Assembly (NCBI GenBank): GCA_041656115.1
Contig: JBBAED010000004.1
Coordinates: 1-64,000 of the forward strand
Direction: 5' to 3'
Source of the DNA: Dehalococcoidales bacterium
GTDB lineage: Bacteria > Chloroflexota > Dehalococcoidia > Dehalococcoidales > UBA5627
Length of the DNA stretch: 64,000 nt
Shown here piece by piece: positions 33,487 through 43,028 of the stretch. Positions within the stretch are counted from its first letter, which is position 1. Every line of letters begins with the position of its first letter. The notes beneath the pieces are model-generated. The model had not been told where the DNA came from. It did no database searches and was given only the letters and a program-made list of their open reading frames with translations. Both the position numbers and the translations under genes were made by a program.

Positions 33487-34323
33487 TTAGACCTCCTCAA
33501 TTTCAAACGGATTGGCGGCAATTTCCTCTGCGGTTGCCTTATGTAATTCGTCAAGGAAACAAATCTGAAAACTTGCCGGTCCGTTTGCCTCTTTTTCGGC
33601 AATTTTACCCGCCAGATTATACGCCGCAGAAGCGGTAAGTGCGGCAATCAAAGGAGCGGTAACCGCCAAATAGACCGTAACGACCCCGCCCAGGGAACAC
33701 CCCCCGCCGGTGATTTTTTCCATCAAGTGCGACCCGCCATAAGAATAAACCGTTAAATTGCCGTCGGTAATTAAATCCGTTTCTCCCGATACCGCAACGG
33801 CACCTCCGGTCCACTTTGCGAGAGCAACAGCCGCTGATTTGGCGGAAACAACCGCATCCGTAGAATCAACCCCGCGAACGCGGGATTTCCCGGAACCGCC
33901 CTCCAGACCCCATAAACCGGCTAAGGCAATAATCTCGGAAGCGTTGCCCCTGATAACGGACGGCTTATATTCTTTAAACTGTGCCAATACCTGCGACCGA
34001 AAAGAGCCAATCCCGATTGCCACCGGGTCTAAAACCCAGTGTTTCCCGGTTTCATGCAATAACTTGGCAACCCTCGGCAGTGTCTGCTCGTAAATCGGGA
34101 TAAGCGTCCCCATATTGATATAAGTCGCCTCACCCAAACCGGCTAAAATCTCACCCTCTTCGGGTAAATAAACCATCGCGGCGGAACCGCCGACGGCAAG
34201 TTGGGCATTGGCAACAAAATTAATCGAAACGGCATTCGTAATTGAGCCAACCACCGGATTGGTTTGTTTTACCGTTTCAACGGCATTTATGATTTGTTTT
34301 TGAATTTCTTTTTTGTTAACCAT
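33487..34323 (-). CDS. thiM: Hydroxyethylthiazole kinase
   Basis: ThiM phosphorylates the thiazole alcohol salvaged from degraded thiamine, supplying a ThiE substrate. The ribokinase-like protein shows NPVVGSITNAVSINFVANAQ, VLDPVAIGIGSFRSQ, IRGNASEI and the anion-hole/catalytic region KITGGGCSLGGVV. The usual GCSLGA/GTGCAL cysteine is kept. The ATG at 34323 follows AGAGG at 9 bases; a TTG one codon earlier is less likely. First gene of a three-gene operon; thiD is not present here. Confidence 0.94.
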   Translation of the reverse strand: MVNKKEIQKQIINAVETVKQTNPVVGSITNAVSINFVANAQLAVGGSAAMVYLPEEGEILAGLGEATYINMGTLIPIYEQTLPRVAKLLHETGKHWVLDPVAIGIGSFRSQVLAQFKEYKPSVIRGNASEIIALAGLWGLEGGSGKSRVRGVDSTDAVVSAKSAAVALAKWTGGAVAVSGETDLITDGNLTVYSYGGSHLMEKITGGGCSLGGVVTVYLAVTAPLIAALTASAAYNLAGKIAEKEANGPASFQICFLDELHKATAEEIAANPFEIEEV

Positions 34324-34399
34324 CAAAATTTGCCTCTCGTAAAATCAGGTGCAGACGGGGTTTCCGCCAGACGGCAGATTAAGGATTATGCGATTGGGT

Positions 34400-34452
34400 T
34401 CAACGCAAAAACATTACGGGTAGAACAGGCTCATACTGCCTCTACCCGTAAT
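34400..34452 (-). terminator. Rho-independent terminator after valS
   Basis: ATTACGGGTAGA (34413-34424) and TCTACCCGTAAT (34441-34452) are perfectly complementary, with an inner GGC/GCC pair. On the minus strand the stem is followed by GTTTTTGCG. Confidence 0.85.
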
Positions 34453-34485
34453 TATAAACCTGATTGTAAGGGAGTGCAAAGAAGA

Positions 34486-37155
34486 TTATTCTTGGATATG
34501 CGATAAGTGTTCCCTCAGTTTTGCCAGTTTATCTTCTCTTGCCGCCAGATTCGCTTTTTCTTTATCAACAACCTGCGGCGGCGCTTTCGTAAGGAATGCT
34601 TCATCGCTTAACCTGTTTTTAAGGCGAGCCACATCGTTATCCAATTGTTCGATTTCTTTGCCGATACGCTTTTTCTCAGCTTCAATATCAACCATACTTT
34701 GCATCGGAATCACTATTTCGATTCCTTCAAGGGCTATAACCAACGCGTTTTCGGGCAGCGCCCCTTCTCTTGCGCCTTTTACAACCGGAACGGCCTTTGC
34801 CAACGTTTGGATTGCCGAAGCATAAGCGGCAATCTCCTTTTCTTTTTCACCGGCATATATTATCGCCTCAATCAGCTTTGATTGCTCTACTTTATACTCG
34901 GTTCTGGCATTGCGCACGGAGCGGATAATTTCAACTACCGAAGCCATTACCTCTTCGGCAGCCTTATCTTCAAGTGATTTATCGGTGCGGGGATAAGATG
35001 CAATCATAATTGATTCGGGTCTTGTTTTATCCGCGGGAAGCCTGCTAACAATATTTTGCCAGAGTTCTTCCGTTATAAACGGCATAAACGGATGCAATAA
35101 GCGCAGCGATTTTTCCAAGACTTCAATCAATACCGGAATGGGGGAAATCACGCCTTCGGCGGCATTTAACCTGACCTTGGTGATTTCAATGTACCAATCG
35201 CAGAATTCACCCCACAGGAAATCGTAGATTTGGCGCTGTACTTCGCCGAATTGGTATTCCTGCATAAGCCTGTCAACATCGGCAACGGTTGAATTTAAGC
35301 GGCTTAAAATCCATCGGTCTTCAAGCGGCAGAAATTCCCGTTCTATCTTCATATCGCCGTTATAGGATTCCATGCTCTTTAACACAAAACGGGTGGCATT
35401 CCACATCTTGTTGGCGAAGTTCCGGCCGGCTTCCATTTTGATGGGGGTAATCTTGGTATCATTACCCGGTGATATACCGGTAGAAAGCGCAAAGCGCAAG
35501 GCATCAGTGCCGTACTTATCCATCAGTTCAAGGGGATCAACCACATTGCCCCTGGTTTTACTCATTTTCTCGCCCTTTTCGTCACGCACCAAACCGTGCA
35601 GATAAACCGTGCGGAAAGGAATATTGCCGGTATCTTCAATCCCCAGCATTATCATTCGCGCAACCCAGAAAAAGAGGATATCGTAAGCGGTTTCCAGGAC
35701 CGAAGTGGGGTAGAAATAACGCAAATCTTCCGTATCATCGGGCCAGCCCAAAGTTGAATGCGGCCAAAGCGCCGAACTAAACCAGGTATCCAAGACATCG
35801 GGGTCTTGTTCTATCGCGGATGAACCGCAGCCTGAGCAACACTGAGGGTCTTTATTATCAACCGTTAAAGCGTCGCACTCTTTGCAGTACCAGACCGGTA
35901 TGCGGTGCCCCCACCATAACTGCCGTGATATACACCAATCGCGGATATTTTCCATCCAGTTCAAATAAACCTTGGTAAAACGCTCGGGGAGGATTGTAAT
36001 CCGCCCGTCGGTTACGGCCTCGATTGCCGGCTTTGCCAGCGGCTCCGTTTTTACAAACCATTGCTTACTGGCAATCGGCTCGACAACGGTATTGCAACGG
36101 AAGCAGTGCCCGATTGAATGGTTATAGGGTTCGATTTTAACCAATAAGCCGTCTTTATCAAGATCGGTAATGATTGCTTTGCGGCATTCAAATCGGTCCA
36201 TCCCGACATAAGGACCGGCGTTTTCGTTCATTGTGGCGTCGGGGTTTAAAATATTAACAAGGGGCAGATTGTGCCTTTGCCCGATTTCAAAGTCAACCGG
36301 ATCGTGCGCCGGAGTAACCTTAACCGCTCCGGTACCAAACTCCAAATCAACGGCTTCGTCACCAACAATCGGAATTTCACGATTAACAACCGGAACAATC
36401 GCCTTTTTACCGATAAACTTGGCTAATTTCTCATCGACCGGATTAATGGCGATGGCAGTATCGCCCAAAAGGGTTTCGGGGCGCGTCGTTGCCACCGTCA
36501 GGTAGTTTTCTTCATCGCCGGCTAATTTATAGCGAATGTAATAGAGATTACCTTCAACGTCTTTATGATTAACTTCAAGGTCGGAAAGCGCCGTAGCACA
36601 GCGCGGACAGCGGTTGATAATGCGTTCCCCTCTGTAAATCAACCCTTTATTGTACAAACGCACAAAGGCCTCGCGCACGGCTTTGCTTAAACTTTCGTCC
36701 AGCGTAAAGCGTTCGCGGCTCCAATCGCAGGAAATACCCAAGCGCTGGTGCTGGTGCATAATCGTATCATGGCACTCGCCGGCCCATTCCCAGATTCTTT
36801 TTTCGAATTTTTCACGCCCCATATCATATTTATCGGTTCCCTCCGCAGCCAGCTGCCTTTCAACAACCACCTGCGCCGCAATACCGGCGTGGTCAAAACC
36901 GGGCAGCCATAACGTCGGTTCACCCAGCATACGATGCCAACGGATCATAATATCTTCCAGAGTTGCGGTTAAGGCATGCCCAACGTGCAACCCGCCCGTA
37001 ACATTGGGCGGAGGCATCATAATCACGAAAGGCTCTTTATTATGGTCTATCTTCGGTTTGAAGTATTCCTGCTTCATCCAATATTCATACCACTTAGTCT
37101 CAACCTTGGCCGCTTCGTAAGCCTTTGGCATCTCGTTTTGTTCAGATTCAAACAT
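34486..37155 (-). CDS. valS: Valyl-tRNA synthetase
   Basis: ValRS charges tRNA-Val. This 889-residue class I enzyme carries the HIGH-type motif as PPPNVTGGLHVGHALT near residue 45 and KMSKTRGN near residue 525. The editing domain (about 190-340) includes TTRPETLLGDTAIAINP and the GTGAVKVTPAHDPVDFEIG segment. The C-terminal coiled coil (MVDIEAEKKRIGKEIEQLD onwards) is normal. A cysteine cluster (CKECDALT ... CCSGCG) in the insertion probably binds zinc. It has its own terminator and is preceded by the coaBC terminator, so it is a separate unit. No T-box is visible upstream. Confidence 0.98.
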   Translation of the reverse strand: MFESEQNEMPKAYEAAKVETKWYEYWMKQEYFKPKIDHNKEPFVIMMPPPNVTGGLHVGHALTATLEDIMIRWHRMLGEPTLWLPGFDHAGIAAQVVVERQLAAEGTDKYDMGREKFEKRIWEWAGECHDTIMHQHQRLGISCDWSRERFTLDESLSKAVREAFVRLYNKGLIYRGERIINRCPRCATALSDLEVNHKDVEGNLYYIRYKLAGDEENYLTVATTRPETLLGDTAIAINPVDEKLAKFIGKKAIVPVVNREIPIVGDEAVDLEFGTGAVKVTPAHDPVDFEIGQRHNLPLVNILNPDATMNENAGPYVGMDRFECRKAIITDLDKDGLLVKIEPYNHSIGHCFRCNTVVEPIASKQWFVKTEPLAKPAIEAVTDGRITILPERFTKVYLNWMENIRDWCISRQLWWGHRIPVWYCKECDALTVDNKDPQCCSGCGSSAIEQDPDVLDTWFSSALWPHSTLGWPDDTEDLRYFYPTSVLETAYDILFFWVARMIMLGIEDTGNIPFRTVYLHGLVRDEKGEKMSKTRGNVVDPLELMDKYGTDALRFALSTGISPGNDTKITPIKMEAGRNFANKMWNATRFVLKSMESYNGDMKIEREFLPLEDRWILSRLNSTVADVDRLMQEYQFGEVQRQIYDFLWGEFCDWYIEITKVRLNAAEGVISPIPVLIEVLEKSLRLLHPFMPFITEELWQNIVSRLPADKTRPESIMIASYPRTDKSLEDKAAEEVMASVVEIIRSVRNARTEYKVEQSKLIEAIIYAGEKEKEIAAYASAIQTLAKAVPVVKGAREGALPENALVIALEGIEIVIPMQSMVDIEAEKKRIGKEIEQLDNDVARLKNRLSDEAFLTKAPPQVVDKEKANLAAREDKLAKLREHLSHIQE

Positions 37156-37213
37156 ACTTGCCCCTTAAAAGTTTTTGTTAATAATTCTCCCGCGACAGAG
37201 AATAAGCGGGTGA

Positions 37214-37238
37214 TTAAAAGAGAGGGGCATTACCCCTC
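37214..37238 (-). terminator. Rho-independent terminator after coaBC
   Basis: On the minus strand GAGGGG-TAATG-CCCCTC is followed by TCTTTTAATC. It separates coaBC from valS. Confidence 0.8.
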
Positions 37239-37268
37239 ACAGATTCCACTCCGTTTTACCGCAATAAG

Positions 37269-38453
37269 CTACATTATTTCTTTAATCTTATCTAAAATCT
37301 TGTCCGCCACTTCGCACTTGGACATTAGCGGCAGTACTTCGGTTTGTTTATTTCTGTCAATTATTGTAACACGATTGTTATCGGCACCAAAGCCGCTGTC
37401 TTTATCGGTTATATCGTTGGCAACAATAAAATTAAGCCCTTTACGCTCAAGTTTTAATTTGGCATTTTCAAGCAGGTTCTCGCTCTCGGCGGCAAACCCG
37501 ACTCTAATAAAATCACCCTTAAGGGTTGATAGAATATCTGCGGTTTTGACCATTTTTAATTCAATAACGGCATCTTCCTTTTTAATTTTACTGCCGCAAA
37601 TAGTCTCGGCACGATAATCCGCCACCGCCGCCGCCATAATAAGCGCGTCGGCGCCGACAACCGCTTTTTCAACCGCTTGTTTCATATCCTCGGCCGATTC
37701 AACGGTTACAATTTCCATCCCTGCCGAAGGATAAACGGGAACGGTTGTTACAACGGTAACATCAGCCCCTCTGTCGCGCGCCGCCCGGGCAACGGCAACC
37801 CCCATTTTACCGCTGGAACGGTTACCGATAAAACGCACGGGGTCAATCGCCTCACGGGTACCGCCTGCGGTAACCACGATACGTTTACCTGCAAAATCAC
37901 CGCCGCGTGCCAATACCAATTTGATGATATCGATTATTTCCGCCGTTTCAGGCAGACGCCCTTGCCCGATTTTACCCGATAAAAGATGCCCGAATCCGGG
38001 CTCGATAACGGTAAACCCTCTATCTTTAAGTTTGGATAAATTTTTCTGAGTTATCGGATTGTTAAGCATGTTATCGTTCATCGCCGGAGCCAAAACAACA
38101 GGTGCTCCGGTAGCTAAAACAGTACAGCTCAGTATGTCATCGGCCAGCCCGCAAGCAATTTTAGCAATACTGTTAGCGGTTGCCGGGGCAATCAAAATTA
38201 AATCCGCCGCTTCGGCCAGTGCCACATGAGCGGATTTGAAGCCCGGTACCTCTTCCCACATATCCGTAAAAACATGCCTGCCGGTTATACTGCGCAGAGT
38301 TAAGGGGGGAATAAACTTGGCGGCCGACTCTGTCATAACGACGTCAACATTTGCACCAAATTGGCAAAGTTTACTGGCAATATCCGGAGATTTATAAGCG
38401 GAAACGCCGCCGGTTATTCCCAAAAGGATTGTTTTATCTTTTAATATATCCAT
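37269..38453 (-). CDS. coaBC: Bifunctional phosphopantothenoylcysteine decarboxylase / synthetase
   Basis: CoaBC performs steps 2 and 3 of coenzyme A synthesis. The N-terminal flavoprotein half starts ILLGITGGVSAYKSPDIASK and has LIAPATANSIAKIACGLADD and LAPAMNDNML. The C-terminal synthetase half has VVTAGGTREAIDPVRFIGN with RSSGKMG, AAAVADYRAE and the late KGLNFIVANDI. The open frame reaches a TTG at 38477, but the ATG at 38453 with AAAGG upstream gives MDILKDKTILLGI and 394 residues. coaX lies 80 bases upstream on the same strand, so two CoA genes are adjacent. Confidence 0.96.
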   Translation of the reverse strand: MDILKDKTILLGITGGVSAYKSPDIASKLCQFGANVDVVMTESAAKFIPPLTLRSITGRHVFTDMWEEVPGFKSAHVALAEAADLILIAPATANSIAKIACGLADDILSCTVLATGAPVVLAPAMNDNMLNNPITQKNLSKLKDRGFTVIEPGFGHLLSGKIGQGRLPETAEIIDIIKLVLARGGDFAGKRIVVTAGGTREAIDPVRFIGNRSSGKMGVAVARAARDRGADVTVVTTVPVYPSAGMEIVTVESAEDMKQAVEKAVVGADALIMAAAVADYRAETICGSKIKKEDAVIELKMVKTADILSTLKGDFIRVGFAAESENLLENAKLKLERKGLNFIVANDITDKDSGFGADNNRVTIIDRNKQTEVLPLMSKCEVADKILDKIKEIM

Positions 38454-38533
38454 ATTTCTGCCTTTATTATCATCCAAACAGACGATATTTTAGTCTACCC
38501 TTAACAGCGCGGCCATGCAAGATAATCTGATTG

Positions 38534-39301
38534 TTATTCGCGATTCATTTCGTAAATCAGCCTCAGACCGACCAGCGTCAGGTCGGGATTAACCTCGTCA
38601 ATCGCTTTTGTTCCTTTGGCAATCAGCCCGGCAAAACCGCCGGTGGCAATCACTTTGGCTTTGCCTCCGATTTCCTCCCGTAAGCGCGCTACCATGCTTT
38701 CCACTAAACCCACGTATCCGTAAAATACACCCGATTTCATTGCGTCTACGGTATTAGTGCCAATCACTTTACCGGGCACCGTAAGATCAATTCTGGGAAG
38801 CATAGCGGCTCTTTGAAAGAGCGCTTCAGAGGAAGAAAGAATCCCCGGCGCAATCGCCCCGCCGATATAATCCCCGCTTTGAGAAACAATTTCAAAAGTA
38901 GTTGCCGTTCCCATATCAACAATAATTACCGGACCGCCGTACAAGTGTTTGGCGGCAACCGCATCCGCTATTCGATCGGCACCGACTTCTTTCGGATTGT
39001 CCATACAAATCCGCATGCCCGTTTTGACCCCCGCGGCGACAACAAGCGGCGAAAGTCCGAAATATCTTTTGACCACTCCTTCAAAAATAGAAGTCAGCGG
39101 AGGAACAACACTGCATAAAGCGACTTCATTAATATCCGACAGCTCCAAACCGCGCGTTTTCAATACGCTTATCAGTAAAACGGCGTTTTCGTCGGCGGTG
39201 CGGTGGATTGAAGTTGTAAGCTGAAAAGTTGTCTTTTTTTGCTCACCGTCAAATACACCAACCGTAATTTCCGTGTTTCCGATATCAATTGCCAGTAACA
39301 T
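38534..39301 (-). CDS. coaX: Type III pantothenate kinase
   Basis: CoaX carries out the first step of CoA synthesis and, unlike CoaA, is not inhibited by CoA. The ASKHA-fold motifs are present: MLLAIDIGNTEITVGVFDGE, GADRIADAVAA, IIVDMGTATTFEIVS, GGAIAPGI and ATGGFAGLI. The 255-residue length is normal. It lies between coaBC and nnrD/E on the same strand. Confidence 0.97.
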   Translation of the reverse strand: MLLAIDIGNTEITVGVFDGEQKKTTFQLTTSIHRTADENAVLLISVLKTRGLELSDINEVALCSVVPPLTSIFEGVVKRYFGLSPLVVAAGVKTGMRICMDNPKEVGADRIADAVAAKHLYGGPVIIVDMGTATTFEIVSQSGDYIGGAIAPGILSSSEALFQRAAMLPRIDLTVPGKVIGTNTVDAMKSGVFYGYVGLVESMVARLREEIGGKAKVIATGGFAGLIAKGTKAIDEVNPDLTLVGLRLIYEMNRE

Positions 39302-39379
39302 ATTTCCCTCTTAAACAATGATAATCCCGATTAGGCTCGCAAGCAAAAAGAGTTCGCTGTGAGCGGCTATATTTTTAAG

Positions 39380-40918
39380 CTAACTATCTTTTAGAGCCTT
39401 AATTACCTTAGGCAGCACCGGCAGTAAATCACCGGCAAGCATTCCGGTATCTCCCAGCTCGGATTTAACCGCTTCACCGGCTTGTCCGTGTATCCAAACC
39501 CCTAAACAGGCGGCGCTAAAATTATCCAACCCTTGCGCCATAAGCCCGGCAATAACCCCAGCCAACACATCGCCGGTACCGGCGGAGGCCAGCCCCGGGT
39601 TAGCAAACGGGGCAACATAGCATCTTCCGTCAAATGAGGCGATTACCGTATAAGCCCCTTTAAGGACAATTGTTTTAACCCATTCCTTTGCAAAGCGCAT
39701 GGCAATATTGATCCTGTCTTTTTGAATCTCTTCGATAGATATTCCCGTTAGACCTGCCATTTCGCCGGGATGCGGTGTTAAAATTGCATCCATCCCCAGC
39801 TTCTGCTGCCAGCCCGGTACTTTTGCCAATATATTTAGGGCGTCGGCATCAACAACCGACCGAAGCGACAATTCTTTTTTGAATAAAACCGTTCTTGTAA
39901 AAGCGGCAGTCATTTTGTGTTGACCCAAACCGCTCCCGATAAGCAGCACATTATAATTTTGCAAAGCTGACAACACCTCGGAAGAGGCGCCTTCGGAAAC
40001 AATCCCTTTTTCCGATTCCGCAAGCGGTAAATAAGTCACTTCGTTTAATTTTGGAGCCATAACGGGCTGTAATCCGACGGGGATTGCCAGGGTTACCAAT
40101 CCGGCGCCAACCCTAATGGCAGCGGTACACGCCAGATAAGCCGCCCCGATATAATTTGGGGACCCGGTAACCGCCAGCACTTTGCCGAAAGTGCCTTTAT
40201 TGGCATCCAAAGGGCGCATGGGAAGCACCGATGCGGCCCAGTCTTTATCTAAAAGCTCAAGCCTGACGTCTCTTGCGATATAATCGGGGATTCCGATATC
40301 GGCAATTACAATTTTACCCGCCTTTTGCGGACCCCTACCGATAAATAAACCGACTTTCGGAAACCCGAGTGTTATTGTGTAATCAGACGAAAGACATGCG
40401 GAACCGCACTCACCGCTATCACCATTAAGACCCGAGGGGATATCAACCGCCACTGTTTTAAGACGGCGATATTTAGACTTAGCTTCAGCGACTTTCTTAA
40501 GGGCATCTCTGTAAATATCTTCAAGCGGACGGTTGACGCCGGTACCGAATAATGCGTCAATAACAACATCAGCTGTTCGAAGCAGACTATCCAGTCCGTC
40601 TAAGTTTTTATAAACCGGAATACGGCTCTGGGTTACCCTTTTAAGATTAGCATCTTTTTCGTTACGCTCGCCCAAAAGAAAAACATTGACCTTGGCTTCC
40701 CATTCATTCAAATATCGGGCACACACCAAACCGTCGCCGCCGTTGTTACCCGGGCCGCAAAGGACAACTATATTTTTATTAAACGCCTCCTCCAGAACCC
40801 TGCGAACCTCAACGGCGACCTGTTTCCCGGCGTTTTCCATTAGAGTATCAAGAGAAATGCCTGCCTTAACAGATTCCTGTTCCGCTTGTTTCATACGAGA
40901 GGTAGTTAAAATCTTCAT
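39380..40918 (-). CDS. nnr: Bifunctional NAD(P)H-hydrate epimerase / ADP-dependent dehydratase
   Basis: This enzyme repairs hydrated NAD(P)H: the N-terminal YjeF_N half (to about residue 215) interconverts the epimers and the C-terminal ribokinase-like half dehydrates the S form with ADP. VLCGPGNNGGDGLVCARYL and DALFGTGVNRPLED mark the first half; GTFGKVLAVTGSPNYIGAAY, LTPHPGEMAGLTG and NPGLASAGTGDVLAGVI the second. The ATG at 40918 is preceded by GGATGG, and a TTG two codons earlier is less likely. Protein length 512. Confidence 0.96.
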   Translation of the reverse strand: MKILTTSRMKQAEQESVKAGISLDTLMENAGKQVAVEVRRVLEEAFNKNIVVLCGPGNNGGDGLVCARYLNEWEAKVNVFLLGERNEKDANLKRVTQSRIPVYKNLDGLDSLLRTADVVIDALFGTGVNRPLEDIYRDALKKVAEAKSKYRRLKTVAVDIPSGLNGDSGECGSACLSSDYTITLGFPKVGLFIGRGPQKAGKIVIADIGIPDYIARDVRLELLDKDWAASVLPMRPLDANKGTFGKVLAVTGSPNYIGAAYLACTAAIRVGAGLVTLAIPVGLQPVMAPKLNEVTYLPLAESEKGIVSEGASSEVLSALQNYNVLLIGSGLGQHKMTAAFTRTVLFKKELSLRSVVDADALNILAKVPGWQQKLGMDAILTPHPGEMAGLTGISIEEIQKDRINIAMRFAKEWVKTIVLKGAYTVIASFDGRCYVAPFANPGLASAGTGDVLAGVIAGLMAQGLDNFSAACLGVWIHGQAGEAVKSELGDTGMLAGDLLPVLPKVIKALKDS

Positions 40919-41054
40919 TATCAACCATCCTGTGGATAAAGTTTAGCAATACCGCAATCAGGGGTCAATAGTAAAAGAAGAATGTTTTATAAGTTGTGTG
41001 TGATGAGCCTGTTGGATGGTTCAAGGGACGAGAACAAAAGAGGATTGCCATCCG

Positions 41055-41487
41055 TCCGCCGTTATGGTTCGACAGGCTCACCACGAACGGCTAAACCCCT
41101 GTCTTTGCGAGCGCAGCAAAGCAATCCTTCACTGTCTTTCAGAGCGAAGCGAAGAATCTCATATAGATTAAATTCCTTGGAGATTGCCACGTCACTCGCA
41201 CAAGGCTCGCTCCTCGCAAAGACGTTTTTATTATTGTCATTCTGAGCTTGTCGAAGAATCTGGGAGTTAGCGAATAGTGCAGCGTTCGGTAACGAATTTT
41301 AGAGTAGGACGCCGCCTCTTTTTTGTTGCCGAGGCGACCTCATAGCCTATACTTCCCTTCCTCTTAGATCCTTCACTGCGTTCAGGATGACAAAAGTGAT
41401 GTCTTTGCGAGCGCAGCGAAGCAATCTCATATAAATTCGTGTGAGATTGCCACGTCATTCGCCTAAAAGCTCCTTCCTCGCAAAGAC
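41055..41487. repeat. Block 3 of dispersed repeat modules (B, A, C, A), no genes
   Basis: It begins with half a module B (GTTATGGTTCGACAGGCTCA), followed by module A in the orientation GTCTTTGCGAGCGCAGC ... GCTCCTCGCAAAGACG, an inverted module C (TGTCATTCTGAGCTTGTCG ... CAGGATGACA) and a second module A. A degraded B fragment may lie at 41000-41050. The open frames in it are repeat-derived. Confidence 0.85.
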
Positions 41488-41519
41488 GGTGTAACCCTCT
41501 GCAACAATGCACCGGATTG

Positions 41520-41627
41520 ATGTACACTATCAGGGGTGTTCTTTTAGGAGCAATTGCGATAGTTATCAACGTTAGTTTAATAATATACGGAATATTTAGA
41601 TTAATCGTCGGTGGCGGTATTATTTAG
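41520..41627 (+). CDS. Possible 35-residue membrane peptide
   Basis: The frame begins ATG TAC ACT and encodes one hydrophobic helix (LLGAIAIVINVSLIIYGIFR), ending in GGGII. No ribosome-binding site is visible. It directly follows repeat block 3 and may be only the remains of a longer gene. Confidence 0.22.
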   Translation: MYTIRGVLLGAIAIVINVSLIIYGIFRLIVGGGII

Positions 41628-41691
41628 GCGGAAGTCACAAAATTTCGTAAAAAACCATTCGATTAGTATTCTATATCCGACCGTATCGGTG

Positions 41692-41697
41692 TATAAT
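41692..41697 (+). promoter_or_regulatory. -10 box of the SPFH gene
   Basis: A perfect TATAAT within GGTGTATAATTAA, 31 bases before the ATG; a GGAGGG ribosome site follows, so this gene has an ordinary leader. No clear -35 box is visible. Confidence 0.45.
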
Positions 41698-41728
41698 TAA
41701 CCGAGGAGCAACTTTAGGAGGGATAGAA

Positions 41729-42643
41729 ATGTTAGCACCGGCAATCGTTTTTTTAGTTATCGTTTTTGTAATCTTATTTCTGATTATGGGTATTTATACC
41801 GTTAAGCAGCAGACTTTCGCCGTAATTGAGCGGTTTGGGAAGTTTGCCAGAATCGCCGGGCCGGGGCTTCATATCAAATGGCCGATAATTGAGAGCGTTG
41901 TCGGGCGTGTTTCGATTAGAGTTAGGGAATTAAATGTCGAGGTCAAGACAAAAACCATTGATAATGTTTTCGTAAATCTTCTTATTGCGGTTCAGTTTTT
42001 TGTAACCAAAGAAAAGGTTTGGGATGCCTTTTACAAACTGACCAATCCGTTGGCACAAATGGAATCCTTTGTTTTCGATACCGTCAGGGCGAAAGTCCCT
42101 CATATGAAATTGGACGAAGTCTTTGAGAAAAAGGAAGACATTGCCGAAGATATCGAAGCTAAGCTGGGCGATATAATGCCGGAGTTCGGCTACTTTATAA
42201 AGACGGCCCTGGTAAACGACATTGTCCCCGACAGTAAAGTAGCGACCGCAATGAATGAGATCAATGCACAGGAAAGAATGAGGGTTGCCGCCGAGCATAG
42301 GGGCGAAGCCGAAAAAATCTTGGTGGTTAAAGCGGCTGAAGCCGATGCCAGAAGTAAGGAGTTATCGGGTATCGGTGTTGCCAATCAGAGGATGGCGATT
42401 ATTAAGGGTTTACGCGAATCGGTGGAAGACTTCCAACAGGCGATTAAGGGAATTGATGCCCGAGATGTTATGTCGCTTGTCCTTTTGACCCAATATTACG
42501 ATATGCTGACCGATGTCGGGAAGCACTCCAATAATAACACGATTCTTATTCCGCACTCGCCGGGAGCAGTTGGGGATTTCCAACAGCAGATTTTGACATC
42601 TTTGCTTGCAGCCGACAAGGCTTCGGAAGAACATAAGAAATAG
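41729..42643 (+). CDS. SPFH/Band 7 domain protein (stomatin-like)
   Basis: A membrane-anchored scaffold protein. The N-terminal helix (PAIVFLVIVFVILFLIMGIY) is followed by the SPFH domain, with VIERFGKFARIAGPGLHIKW and VSIRVRELNVEVKTKTIDNV. The coiled-coil region with NEINAQERMRVAAEHRGEAE and VVKAAEADARSKELSG is typical of stomatin-type proteins, which organise membrane microdomains. No NfeD-type partner is adjacent. The 304-residue length is normal. It has its own promoter and terminator. Confidence 0.92.
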   Translation: MLAPAIVFLVIVFVILFLIMGIYTVKQQTFAVIERFGKFARIAGPGLHIKWPIIESVVGRVSIRVRELNVEVKTKTIDNVFVNLLIAVQFFVTKEKVWDAFYKLTNPLAQMESFVFDTVRAKVPHMKLDEVFEKKEDIAEDIEAKLGDIMPEFGYFIKTALVNDIVPDSKVATAMNEINAQERMRVAAEHRGEAEKILVVKAAEADARSKELSGIGVANQRMAIIKGLRESVEDFQQAIKGIDARDVMSLVLLTQYYDMLTDVGKHSNNNTILIPHSPGAVGDFQQQILTSLLAADKASEEHKK

Positions 42644-42663
42644 TTTTAAAAGTTTATGACATT

Positions 42664-42699
42664 AAGCCACGTCTTGTTCCATCGAGGCGTGGCTTTTTT
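42664..42699 (+). terminator. Rho-independent terminator after the SPFH gene
   Basis: AAGCCACG (42664-42671) pairs with CGTGGCTT (42688-42695) and is followed by TTTTTT. Confidence 0.85.
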
Positions 42700-42729
42700 G
42701 TTTCCTTTTGTCTTTCAGGGCACTTCCTT

Positions 42730-42887
42730 TGTCATTCTGAGCTTGTCGAAGAATCTAGGGGTTAGCGAATAGTGCAGTGTTTGGTTACGGATTTTACGGT
42801 AGGGCGATGCCTCTTTCTTGTTCCCGAGAATGACTCATAGCCTAAATTTCCCGTCCTCTTAGATCCTTCACTGCGTTCAGGATGACA
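42730..42887. repeat. Block 4: one inverted module C
   Basis: A single full-length module C in inverted orientation, bounded by TGTCATTCTGAGC and CAGGATGACA. It fills most of the gap between the SPFH terminator and the promoter of the giant surface protein. Confidence 0.85.
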
Positions 42888-42992
42888 AATGAAGAAAAAG
42901 CAAGATGACAAGGGAAAAAACAAGGCGACAAGGGGGAAAATACAGGAAATCAGCAAAAATCTCATACAGACCAAAGCCCTTACCCGTTCATT

Positions 42993-43020
42993 TTGACCCG
43001 CCAATAATTTATGTTATAAA
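42993..43020 (+). promoter_or_regulatory. Promoter of giant surface protein 1, implying a leaderless mRNA
   Basis: TTGACC (42993-42998), a 16-base spacer and TATAAA (43015-43020). The ATG at 43029 is 8 bases after the -10 box, and there is no ribosome-binding site in between. Confidence 0.6.
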
Positions 43021-43028
43021 ATAGCCGA

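Noticed and set aside
34324..34412. TPP riboswitch before thiM
   Set aside because: Only an isolated ACCTGAT phrase is present; the CTGAGA and AGCGTAGGGA parts are missing and the space after the valS terminator is too short.
37156..37268. T-box leader before valS
   Set aside because: No T-box sequence or antiterminator is visible; the hairpin there belongs to the end of coaBC.
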